Source of the DNA: Bacteroidetes bacterium UBA1941
GTDB lineage: Bacteria > Bacteroidota > Bacteroidia > Chitinophagales > LD1
Length of the DNA: 64,000 nt
Assembly (NCBI GenBank): GCA_002336805.1
Contig: DDEZ01000007.1
Span: 197,489-261,488 of the forward strand
Direction of reading: 5' to 3'
The position numbers were made by a program, and so were the translations under genes. This document shows, one piece after another, positions 56,722 through 64,000 of the stretch (position 1 is its first letter; each line of letters begins with the position of its first letter). Under the pieces are notes generated by a model that saw only the letters and a program-made list of their open reading frames with translations, was not told the DNA's origin and searched no databases.

Positions 56722-58620
56722 TTAAACGAAGTATTTCTTGTACCAGTACTGGAAAACTATGAGGCCCCAGATACGGGCATGCACCTCACCGGGATCGGAG
56801 GAGAAAAGCTGCCGCTTGAGCTGCCGGATCTCTGACACCTCAAATATGCCCTGCTGCTCTATGAAACTATCGCTGAGCAGATCCTCCTCTATCAGTGACC
56901 TGAGCCCTGTACGGAACCACTTTAGCAGCGGCACCTCAAAGCCGCGCTTAGGCCGTGTGTAAAGCTCATCCGGCAGGACATCGCGGAAGGCATCTTTGAG
57001 TATCTTCTTAGTATGGCCTTCAGCGATCTTGAATCTGGTCGGTATAGTAAAGGCAAAGTTGACTACTGTGTAATCGAGTATCGGTACGCGCACCTCCAAG
57101 CTATTAGCCATACTCATGAGGTCTACCTTGGTGAGCATATCATTAGGCAGTACCATCTGGGTGTCTGCCATGAGCACGTCATTGATCGAGTCTTTCCCGT
57201 TTATATATTTCAGGACCGCTTCTTTGCGCGTATCCACCTCTGCCTTGCTTATTATATGGTTTGTCTTGATCAGCCGCTGTGCATCGTCCTGATCTACAAA
57301 GGCACACCAACGCCAGTAGCGCTCTTGTGGAGAAAGCTTCAACCCCACTCCATAGCGCTCTAGCTGGCGGAAGATATTTGTGAACTTAGACTGCCTTGAC
57401 TTGGGCAGCAGCTTCCAGATAGGGAGGCCGGTCTTGACTGCGGTATTGATCAGATTATTCTTTCTCGCGCGCAGTTCCGCATCATGCTTATTATACCCTG
57501 CAAAGAGCTCATCGCCACCATCACCAGAGAGCGACACCGTCACATGCTTCCGCGTGTGCATACTCAATATGTAAACCGCGATAGCAGACGAATCGGCAAA
57601 AGGCTCATCTATATAATCGAGAATATCGAAGAGATGCTGGTACATGTCCTCTGTAGTGATACTGAAGACAGTGTGATTAGTGCCAAATTTCTTTGCTACC
57701 AGATTGGCGTAATAGGTCTCGTCAAAGAATGGCTCATCCTTGAATCCTATCGAGAAAGTATTAAGATCGGGTTTGTGTTTGGCAGCTAGCGACACAACGA
57801 TAGATGAATCAATACCGCCGCTGAGAAAAGCACCTAGCGGTACATCAGACACCAGCCTGCGCTGTACAGAGGCATCGAGCAGGCTACGCAGCTCTACTTT
57901 AGCTTTTTCGTAAGAGTCCGGCGTCTCAGGCACGAGTTTACCGTCATCAAAAGGCACCTGATAGTACTCTGCCTTACTTACCTTACCAGCCTTATCTATA
58001 CCCATATACCAGCCGGGCTGCAGGCGCGACACATGCTTCAGAATTGAATTTGTACCGGGGATATAATTTAGCTGGAGGTATAGAGCCAGTGAGTCATAGT
58101 CTATCTCCTTTTGGATGGGGAAGGCAAAAATCGCCTTAAGCTCGGAGCCAAATATGATCTTACTGCCATCATTATAAACGTGTAACGGCTTGATACCCAT
58201 GCGGTCACGCGCTATGAAGATGCTCTGCTCTACACTGTCATATATGGCAAAAGCAAAAAAGCCATTCAGGTGCTGCAGGCAGTCTTTGCCCATTTTGATA
58301 TAGAGGTCCAGTAGGACCTCGGTATCTGACGAAGAGTGGAATTTCTTATCACTCAGAAACTGCTCGCGTAGCTCACGGTAGTTGAATATCTCACCATTGA
58401 AGATGATGGTGTAGCGGCCAGTCTCATCTGCCATGGGCTGCGTAGCACAGTCGGTCGTATCTATGATAGACAGCCGCGCATGGCCGAAGCCCACATGTGA
58501 CGAGAGGATACGGGACACCTGCGTATCAGGACCACGGAGAGACAATGCCTTGAGAGCTTTATCCAATGAGCCTTTTAGATCGGTCTGGGTTTTTGAGAAA
58601 TATCCTACGATGCCGCACAT
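56722..58620 (-). CDS. asnB: Asparagine synthase (glutamine-hydrolysing)
   Basis: 632 residues. Class II glutamine amidotransferase domain starting at the catalytic Cys2 (MCGIVGYF) with RGPDTQ, HARLSIIDTTD and NGEIFNY; then the synthetase domain with the PP-loop LSGGIDSSIVVSLA at about 264 and SGDGGDELFAGY. Transfers amide nitrogen from glutamine to aspartate. Some paralogues modify exopolysaccharide precursors, and length and order do not distinguish them. A heptad-repeat spacer lies directly upstream of the ATG. It follows the GH125 gene in the same direction. Confidence 0.92.
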   Translation of the reverse strand: MCGIVGYFSKTQTDLKGSLDKALKALSLRGPDTQVSRILSSHVGFGHARLSIIDTTDCATQPMADETGRYTIIFNGEIFNYRELREQFLSDKKFHSSSDTEVLLDLYIKMGKDCLQHLNGFFAFAIYDSVEQSIFIARDRMGIKPLHVYNDGSKIIFGSELKAIFAFPIQKEIDYDSLALYLQLNYIPGTNSILKHVSRLQPGWYMGIDKAGKVSKAEYYQVPFDDGKLVPETPDSYEKAKVELRSLLDASVQRRLVSDVPLGAFLSGGIDSSIVVSLAAKHKPDLNTFSIGFKDEPFFDETYYANLVAKKFGTNHTVFSITTEDMYQHLFDILDYIDEPFADSSAIAVYILSMHTRKHVTVSLSGDGGDELFAGYNKHDAELRARKNNLINTAVKTGLPIWKLLPKSRQSKFTNIFRQLERYGVGLKLSPQERYWRWCAFVDQDDAQRLIKTNHIISKAEVDTRKEAVLKYINGKDSINDVLMADTQMVLPNDMLTKVDLMSMANSLEVRVPILDYTVVNFAFTIPTRFKIAEGHTKKILKDAFRDVLPDELYTRPKRGFEVPLLKWFRTGLRSLIEEDLLSDSFIEQQGIFEVSEIRQLKRQLFSSDPGEVHARIWGLIVFQYWYKKYFV

Positions 58621-58631
58621 GGACGGAAAAT

Positions 58632-58673
58632 AGTAATTAGTGGTAAGTAATCAGTAGTTAGTATTAAGTATTT
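58632..58673. repeat. Degenerate 7-base tandem array (6 units), all starting AGT
   Basis: Plus-strand units: AGTAATT, AGTGGTA, AGTAATC, AGTAGTT, AGTATTA, AGTATTT. The strict register with a fixed AGT and a mostly fixed T at position 6 is the clearest of five such arrays. It sits between the asnB start and the GH125 stop. Confidence 0.7.
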
Positions 58674-58689
58674 AGACAACAGTCACATC

Positions 58690-60114
58690 TCATGCCTTCA
58701 GTAAGTGCGGCTTTTCCTTATGCACCTTGATGATCAGCTCGCCAAAGATCGTATTGGCCCAGGCAAACCACTTTCTTGTATACAGTTTTGGATTGCTGGC
58801 ACTAAATCCTTCGTGCATGAAGCCTGTGCCGGCGTGCGTAGCCTTGATCATTTTCAGGCAGGATGCTATCTCTGCATCGTCATCGCTGGTCAGCGCCCGC
58901 GCTATCAGGCTCAGGTGCCAGACGTAGCCATTCGGAGTGTGGTCACTGCCTACGCCCTCGGCATACTTGCCCTTGACAAAGTACGGATTGCTGTCGCTGA
59001 GTATAAATTGGCGTGTGCGCTGATAGGTGTCATTTTTTTCACTGACAGCATCGAAGTATGGCAGACTGAGCAGGTTAGGCAGATTAGGCTCATCTATCAC
59101 GAGCTGGTGCCCGAGGCCGTCGGTCTCATAGGCATATATCTCGCCATACCTGGAGTCTTGATGCCGGGCGTATTCCTTCAGGGCTTTATCCACCTCATCT
59201 GCCAGGGCTACGCTCTCTATAGCCAGATCGGTCTCGTGTATGACCGAGGCTATACGTGCCAGCTGCCGCAAAGAAATCACTGCAAAGAAATTGGACGGTA
59301 TCAGAAACGGGTATGTGGTCGCATCATCTGACGGGCGAAACATAGAGCAGATCAGTCCCACGGGTTTGATAAGCGCGCCATATCCGTCATTTGTCAGCGT
59401 ATCCTTATTAGCCAGTATGCCGCGCTGGAAGTGGTACGGCCCGTGATCCGTCTTGCGCTGTTGCTCTTTGAAGGTTTTTACAATAAGCTTCATCGCAGCT
59501 ACCCATTCTTTGTCAAAGACGGAAACGTCGCTCGTCACTTCAAAATACCTGTGTGCCAGCCTGATCACATAGCAAAGTGAGTCTACCTCCCATTTACGCT
59601 CGTGCAGTTCCATCTTCATGTCTGTCTTATCTCCGTACCATTCGCTGCGTTTGGTATTATCATAGTTGAAGGCATTGGCATACGGATCTATGAGCACAGA
59701 GCGTGCGTGGCGGTTGATCACGCCTTGCACCAGCTTTTTCAGCGCAAGATCATCATTCACATAGGGCACATATGGATACACCTGCGCCGATGAGTCGCGC
59801 AGCCACATAGCATCTATATCTCCGGTGATGACAAAGGTGTCCGCCTTGCCATTCAGCTCACCATGATGCGTGATAGTAGTATCTAGTGTATTGGGGAAGC
59901 AATTCTCAAAGAGCCAGGCGAGCTCTGGATCACTGATGCCCGCTTTTACCCTGACTATTTCAGCCTCTACCGCAGGGCTGACAAACTTCCTCTGCGCGAC
60001 AGGCGGCCTGCGGCTTTCAAAGCCCGTACCTTTCGCAAAAAGAGAAGCCGGGCTGACTGCTAGTCCCCCGGCTACTAAAGATGTATTGATAATAAAACTT
60101 CTTCTGTCGATCAT
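58690..60114 (-). CDS. GH125 family glycoside hydrolase (exo-alpha-1,6-mannosidase-like), Tat-exported
   Basis: 474 residues. Twin-arginine leader: MIDRRSFIINTSLVAGGLAV. The GH125 core includes GDIDAMWLRDSSAQVYPYV near residue 100, with the catalytic region, and further blocks MKMELHERKWEVDSLCY, RPSDDATTYPFLIPSNFF and GVGSDHTPNGYVWHLSLI. Characterised members remove alpha-1,6-mannose without metal, by inversion. It would act in the periplasm on mannan or glycoprotein fragments. The substrate class fits the nearby GDP-mannose gene only loosely. No other glycoside hydrolases or SusC/D are in the window. A period-8 spacer array precedes it. Confidence 0.92.
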   Translation of the reverse strand: MIDRRSFIINTSLVAGGLAVSPASLFAKGTGFESRRPPVAQRKFVSPAVEAEIVRVKAGISDPELAWLFENCFPNTLDTTITHHGELNGKADTFVITGDIDAMWLRDSSAQVYPYVPYVNDDLALKKLVQGVINRHARSVLIDPYANAFNYDNTKRSEWYGDKTDMKMELHERKWEVDSLCYVIRLAHRYFEVTSDVSVFDKEWVAAMKLIVKTFKEQQRKTDHGPYHFQRGILANKDTLTNDGYGALIKPVGLICSMFRPSDDATTYPFLIPSNFFAVISLRQLARIASVIHETDLAIESVALADEVDKALKEYARHQDSRYGEIYAYETDGLGHQLVIDEPNLPNLLSLPYFDAVSEKNDTYQRTRQFILSDSNPYFVKGKYAEGVGSDHTPNGYVWHLSLIARALTSDDDAEIASCLKMIKATHAGTGFMHEGFSASNPKLYTRKWFAWANTIFGELIIKVHKEKPHLLKA

Positions 60115-60146
60115 CTAATGGTTGTTTGAAGACTCTAAATGTATTC

Positions 60147-60178
60147 ATTTTCAAATCTTCAAATTAGCACATCAGCAC
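60147..60178. repeat. Degenerate 8-base tandem array (4 units)
   Basis: Plus-strand units: ATTTTCAA, ATCTTCAA, ATTAGCAC, ATCAGCAC. Same style as the heptad arrays but with an 8-base period; it extends to the secA stop. Confidence 0.65.
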
Positions 60179-60183
60179 ATTGA

Positions 60184-63100
60184 TCACTCTTCTTTCCCGT
60201 GGCAGTTCTTAAACTTCTTGCCGCTACCACATGGGCATGGATCGTTGCGTCCGATCTTTTCACCTACTCGTACCGGCTCTTGCTTGCGCACTGGCTCGGC
60301 CTGCTGTGGTTGTCCTGGCGGTATGTGGACGTTAGATTGCTGCGGTGCATTGAGTGCTGCATCATTGCGGCTTTCCTTCATCTTGCGAAAGTCTGTCTCC
60401 TCCTGCTCGGCGGCGCGTACCTGCTGCTGTGGATCAGCCACAGGTATCATACCCTTGAAGAGGAACGAAGCAATCTCCTTATTGATATTGCTGATCAGCC
60501 CCTTGAAGAGGTTGAATGACTCTATCTTGTAGATCACCAGCGGATCTTTCTGCTCGTAGCCTGCTGTCTGCACCTCTTGCTTCAGATCGTCCATCTGGCG
60601 TAGGTGGTCCTTCCACGCATCATCTATAAGGGCGAGAGAGACACCTTTCTCAAAGTACGTCATCAGGTCCTTGCCCTCGCTCTTCACGATATGCTCCAGC
60701 GGCACATAGATATTGATGCCACGGCGTGTATCTGTGAATGGTATCGCCACGCTGCTGATCTGCTCGCCGCGCTCCATGTAGAGGCCGGTCAGCACAGGCA
60801 GTGCATTGGAAAGGATGAAGTGCTTCTTGCGCTCGTAGGCTTCCATTACTTCATGGAAAAGCTTCTCGGTCAGCGCCTCAGCACGGCCACCACCAAATTC
60901 ATTCTCAGTGATAGCAGTATCTACAGAGAAGTAGCGGATCACCTCCAGTTTGAATGCCTCATAGTCCTTCGCATCGAGGCCAGTGGTGACGAGCTCGTCT
61001 GCCAGATCGTAGAAGGAGTTTTGCACGTCCAGTGCCAGGCGCTCGCCAAATAGTGCATGCTTACGCTTGGTGTACACCACCTGGCGCTGCTTATTCATCA
61101 CGTCATCATACTCCAGCAGTCGCTTACGGATGCCGAAGTTGTTTTCCTCTACTTTCTTCTGCGCGCGCTCGATAGACTTGGTGATCATGCTGTGCTGTAT
61201 CACCTCTCCCTCCTCGTAGCCGAAACGGTCCATGACCTTAGAGATACGCTCAGAGCCGAAGAGGCGCATCAGCTCATCCTCCAGGGAGACGTAGAACTGA
61301 GATGAACCCGGATCACCCTGACGGCCTGCACGGCCACGCAACTGGCGGTCTACACGGCGCGAGTCATGGCGCTCAGAGCCGATGATGGCCAGGCCACCTG
61401 CGGCCTTAGACTTATCGTCCAGCTTGATATCCGTACCACGGCCTGCCATATTGGTAGCGATGGTTACGCTGCCTGAGTGGCCTGCCTCTGCTACGATCTC
61501 CGCCTCACGCTGGTGCTGCTTGGCGTTGAGTACATTGTGCTTGATCTTGCGCATGGTGAGCATACGGCCCAGGAGCTCAGAGACCTCCACATTGGTAGTA
61601 CCTACCAGTACGGGGCGGCCTTCGCTGGTCAGCCTTGTGATCTCATCTATGATCGCATTAAATTTCTCCTTACGTGTCTTGTACACGAGGTCCTCACGGT
61701 CGTCACGGGAGATAGGGCGGTTGGTAGGGATGCTGGATACTTCCAGTTTATAGATATCCCAGAGCTCTTGTGCCTCAGTCTCTGCCGTACCGGTCATACC
61801 ACACAGCTTGTGGTACATACGGAAGTAGTTTTGCAGCGTGATAGTAGCCATTGTCTGTGATGCCTTCTCGACATTCACATTTTCCTTGGCCTCTATAGCC
61901 TGGTGCAGGCCGTCAGAGTAGCGGCGGCCATCCATGATACGACCGGTGTTCTCATCTACGATCTTTACCTTGCCGTCTATCACTACATACTCTACGTCCT
62001 TATCGAAGAGCGTATAGGCCTTTAGCAATTGCGACACAGAGTGGATACGCTCGCTCTTGATAGCAAAGTCCTGCATGAGCGCATCTTTCTGCTGGAGCTT
62101 TTCATCTGCCGTGAGCGTTGATTTCTCCAGGTCAGCTATGATGCTGCCTACCTCTGGTATCACAAAGAAATGCGGATCCTCTCCTGCACCTGTGATCAGC
62201 TCGATGCCCTTATCAGTCAGGTCTACGCTGTTATTCTTTTCATCTATGGTAAAGTACAGCTCCTTGTCTACATTAGGCATATTACGCTGCTGCTCGCCCA
62301 GGTAGTAGTTCTCAGTCTCGCGCATGATCTGTGTCACACCCGGCTCACTGAGAAACTTGATCAGCGCAGTATTCTTGGGATAACCCCTGTGTGCACGGAA
62401 GAGTGCCAGGCCACCTTCTCCTTCTTTATGACCTGTGTTACCCTCCTTGATCAGGCGCTTGGCATCTGTCAGGAAGTTATTGCAGGTACGCTTTTGGGTC
62501 TCTACCAGCTTATTGATACGCGGCTTGAGTTCGTAAAACTCTTTCTCGTCATTACTATCTATCTGGCCGGAGATGATGAGTGGTGTACGGGCATCATCTA
62601 CCAGTACGGAGTCCACCTCATCCACCATCGCAAAGTGGTGCTTGCGCTGTACCAGTTCGTCAGGGTTGCGCACCATATTGTCACGCAGGTAGTCAAAGCC
62701 AAATTCATTGTTTGTACCGTAGGTGATATCAGCCCTGTATGCATTGATACGGCCATCAGAGTGCGGCTCATATTTATCTATGCAGTCTACTCGGATGCCG
62801 AGGAAGTTGAACAGCGGGCCATTCCACTCACTATCACGACGGGCCAGGTAGTCATTCACCGTGACGATGTGTACGCCCTCACCGGCCAGTGCATTGAGGT
62901 AGGCTGGCAGGGTAGCCACGAGGGTCTTACCTTCACCGGTGGCCATCTCGGCTATCTTGCCGGAGTGCAGTACGATACCGCCTATCAGCTGCACATCGTA
63001 GTGTACCATGTTCCACTTGACCGGTACACCTGCCGCGAGCCATTCATTGTGGTAGTAGACTTTATCGCCCTGTATCTCTATCGCCTTATTGGTCACGGCG

Positions 63101-63522
63101 AGGTCGCGGTCCAGCTGGGTAGCGGTAGACTCGAGACGAGGATTATTGGTAAAGCGGAAAGCTGCCTCCTTGACCACTGCAAAGGCCTGTGGCAGCAGCT
63201 CCTGCAGTACCTCTTCTATCATCTTGTCGCGGTGCTTCTTCTGCTCGTCTACCTGCTTGAAGATGTTTTCCTTCTGGTGCAGGTCCTCTTGTGCATTGGC
63301 GCTCTCTACGAGGCTGGCTATCTCGGTGTCTATATCACTGAGGTACTCTGCTATGCGGGCCTTAAACTCAGCGGTCTTGGCGCGGAGCTGGTCGGTAGTG
63401 AGGGGTTTGAGTTTCTCATACTCTGCGTTGATCTCATCTACGAGGGGCTGGAGGGCCTTGCGCTCGCGGTCATTCTTATTGCCAAAGATGGAGCCGAAGA
63501 GTTTCTCTAAAAAGTTTGCCAT
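60184..63522 (-). CDS. secA: Preprotein translocase ATPase SecA
   Basis: 1112 residues, the long form typical of Bacteroidota. Motor of Sec-dependent export. Walker A GEGKTLVATLPAYLNAL at about 195, Walker B in the DEVDSVLVDDARTPLI stretch, and the second nucleotide-binding domain with TNMAGRGTDIKLDDKSKAAGG (short core NMAGRGTDIKL). The preprotein cross-linking and helical-wing domains follow. The C-terminal linker is Pro/Gln-rich, then the zinc-binding SEC-C motif RNDPCPCGSGKKFKNCHG. The N-terminal MANFLEKLFGSIFGNKNDRE is conserved. A TATCTTAG box about 40 bases upstream (63560-63567) may be its -7 element. The long plus-strand frames within it are shadows. Confidence 0.97.
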   Translation of the reverse strand: MANFLEKLFGSIFGNKNDRERKALQPLVDEINAEYEKLKPLTTDQLRAKTAEFKARIAEYLSDIDTEIASLVESANAQEDLHQKENIFKQVDEQKKHRDKMIEEVLQELLPQAFAVVKEAAFRFTNNPRLESTATQLDRDLAVTNKAIEIQGDKVYYHNEWLAAGVPVKWNMVHYDVQLIGGIVLHSGKIAEMATGEGKTLVATLPAYLNALAGEGVHIVTVNDYLARRDSEWNGPLFNFLGIRVDCIDKYEPHSDGRINAYRADITYGTNNEFGFDYLRDNMVRNPDELVQRKHHFAMVDEVDSVLVDDARTPLIISGQIDSNDEKEFYELKPRINKLVETQKRTCNNFLTDAKRLIKEGNTGHKEGEGGLALFRAHRGYPKNTALIKFLSEPGVTQIMRETENYYLGEQQRNMPNVDKELYFTIDEKNNSVDLTDKGIELITGAGEDPHFFVIPEVGSIIADLEKSTLTADEKLQQKDALMQDFAIKSERIHSVSQLLKAYTLFDKDVEYVVIDGKVKIVDENTGRIMDGRRYSDGLHQAIEAKENVNVEKASQTMATITLQNYFRMYHKLCGMTGTAETEAQELWDIYKLEVSSIPTNRPISRDDREDLVYKTRKEKFNAIIDEITRLTSEGRPVLVGTTNVEVSELLGRMLTMRKIKHNVLNAKQHQREAEIVAEAGHSGSVTIATNMAGRGTDIKLDDKSKAAGGLAIIGSERHDSRRVDRQLRGRAGRQGDPGSSQFYVSLEDELMRLFGSERISKVMDRFGYEEGEVIQHSMITKSIERAQKKVEENNFGIRKRLLEYDDVMNKQRQVVYTKRKHALFGERLALDVQNSFYDLADELVTTGLDAKDYEAFKLEVIRYFSVDTAITENEFGGGRAEALTEKLFHEVMEAYERKKHFILSNALPVLTGLYMERGEQISSVAIPFTDTRRGINIYVPLEHIVKSEGKDLMTYFEKGVSLALIDDAWKDHLRQMDDLKQEVQTAGYEQKDPLVIYKIESFNLFKGLISNINKEIASFLFKGMIPVADPQQQVRAAEQEETDFRKMKESRNDAALNAPQQSNVHIPPGQPQQAEPVRKQEPVRVGEKIGRNDPCPCGSGKKFKNCHGKEE

Positions 63523-63731
63523 GTATATGGGTATAAAATGTTATTTCCAAAAAGGTGCGCTAAGATAGGATTTTGCCCTCAAACGCCTAAAGGCGGCCTG
63601 AGTGTAGCGGACCCTGTGACTTTCGCAATCGGTTTAGACGGCTGAAACATCAAAAACCTGTCCCACCCATGCCAATCGGAAAGAATGGCAGAGAAAATCT
63701 TCTCGTGCTGCGTGAACCTGACAAGATGGGG

Positions 63732-63759
63732 TGATTTGGGATGTGCGATTTCGGATGTC
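63732..63759. repeat. Degenerate 7-base tandem array (4 units)
   Basis: Plus-strand units TGATTTG, GGATGTG, CGATTTC, GGATGTC, each with GAT at positions 2-4 and T at 6. Confidence 0.6.
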
Positions 63760-63844
63760 GGCAAAGTTGCGCTTCGATATTTCTATGTGTTCCTTTAGTT
63801 TGTCTCAAGCTATCTTTAGGATATTAGATAACCATGGTTTCCGT

Positions 63845-63912
63845 AGAAGCGGGGTTCATAATTATGTTTCTAAGGTTAGTGGCCTATACATAGATTATTA
63901 TTCCCCGCTTCT
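63845..63912. repeat. 10-base inverted repeat with a 48-base interior
   Basis: AGAAGCGGGG at 63845-63854 and its exact complement CCCCGCTTCT at 63903-63912. It could form a long stem-loop; nothing else about it is recognised. Confidence 0.5.
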
Positions 63913-64000
63913 TCAAGACCCAATCTCTAGATAGAAATTCAGGTTAGCGACCTATTATTAAGGAATCAGAGAAAGGTCTTTTACGGAAACGTACAAAACA

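Larger units (their letters stand above)
63523..64000. other. 478-base right end with repeats and an inverted repeat, no convincing gene
   Basis: After the secA start the sequence holds a heptad array (63732-63759), a 10-base perfect inverted repeat AGAAGCGGGG / CCCCGCTTCT with a 48-base interior (63845-63912), and an imperfect 15-base repeat at 63873 and 63941. Two short frames on either strand lack protein-like composition and are not called. A minus-strand frame at the extreme end may be the tail of a gene lying outside. Confidence 0.5.

Noticed and set aside
62170..63510. 446-codon open frame on the plus strand inside secA
   Set aside because: It is wholly antisense to secA, has no promoter or family signature, and its Leu/Val/Tyr-rich composition is what a mirrored conserved gene gives.
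63579..63934. Two short frames (61 and 67 codons) in the right-end gap
   Set aside because: They cross the heptad array, overlap each other on opposite strands, and have no protein-like hydrophobic or family pattern.

Overview
The window is chromosomal DNA from a member of the Bacteroidota, most likely a Chitinophagales/Chitinophagaceae-type bacterium. Evidence: type IX secretion (T9SS) C-terminal sorting domains on three large secreted proteins; family sets typical of the phylum (DUF5777 and DUF6600 proteins, choice-of-anchor V, imelysin plus di-heme oxidoreductase, a fused E1 alpha/beta 2-oxoacid dehydrogenase, a ~1110-residue SecA); and promoters of the Bacteroidota type (TTTG about 19 bases before TAnnTTTG). 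I see no rRNA, tRNA, CRISPR array, insertion sequence or prophage. Most of the window is ordinary core genome with a few accessory genes.

Layout. 1-5.4 kb (minus): a PpiD-like foldase cut by the window edge, fused 2-oxoacid dehydrogenase E1, rpiB, tatC, lptC. 5.5-9.3 kb (plus): MFS transporter, small membrane protein, lipoprotein, RNase III and an AT-rich orphan gene that collides with rlmN. 9.3-15 kb: rlmN, a DUF1573 protein, a membrane sulfatase-like enzyme coupled to a Bax-inhibitor-1 protein, and a kinase-like protein. 15-20.4 kb: a 1723-residue T9SS adhesin-like protein in an operon with a 70-residue protein bearing a PID-CTERM-like tail. 20.7-29.3 kb: an envelope iron/heme/redox region (imelysin, di-heme oxidoreductase, outer-membrane porin-like protein, Rieske protein, IsdG/HmoA-like monooxygenase, tiny membrane proteins, DUF5777 barrel, YceI, unusual cytochrome-like lipoprotein, T9SS protein with a CxxCH motif). 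29.3-43.3 kb: housekeeping genes (peroxiredoxin, M23 peptidase, trhO, M29 aminopeptidase, RNA methyltransferase, thiolase, recQ, mannose-1-phosphate guanylyltransferase, methionine aminotransferase). 43.3-45.3 kb: the cysK-cysE operon behind a cysteine-rich leader peptide and a terminator. 45.4-63.5 kb: DUF6600 protein, SlyD-like FKBP, lpxH-like hydrolase, YebC, a T9SS subtilase, mutS2, carboxylesterase, asnB, GH125 mannosidase, secA. 63.5-64 kb has no convincing gene.

The most interesting items are regulatory or structural, not protein families. (1) cysE-cysK is preceded by a 23-codon leader with the run Cys-Ile-Cys-Cys-Cys, then a strong intrinsic terminator, with an alternative pairing that could act as antiterminator: a candidate cysteine-responsive ribosome-mediated attenuator on a nearly leaderless transcript. 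(2) Five intergenic spacers consist of degenerate tandem units with a strict 7-base period (8 in one case), each with a different word. (3) Several genes have a TAnnTTTG/TAnnTTCG box only 5-7 bases before the start codon, suggesting leaderless mRNAs are common in this genome. (4) The iron/redox region includes unannotated small membrane ORFs and atypical heme-binding motifs.
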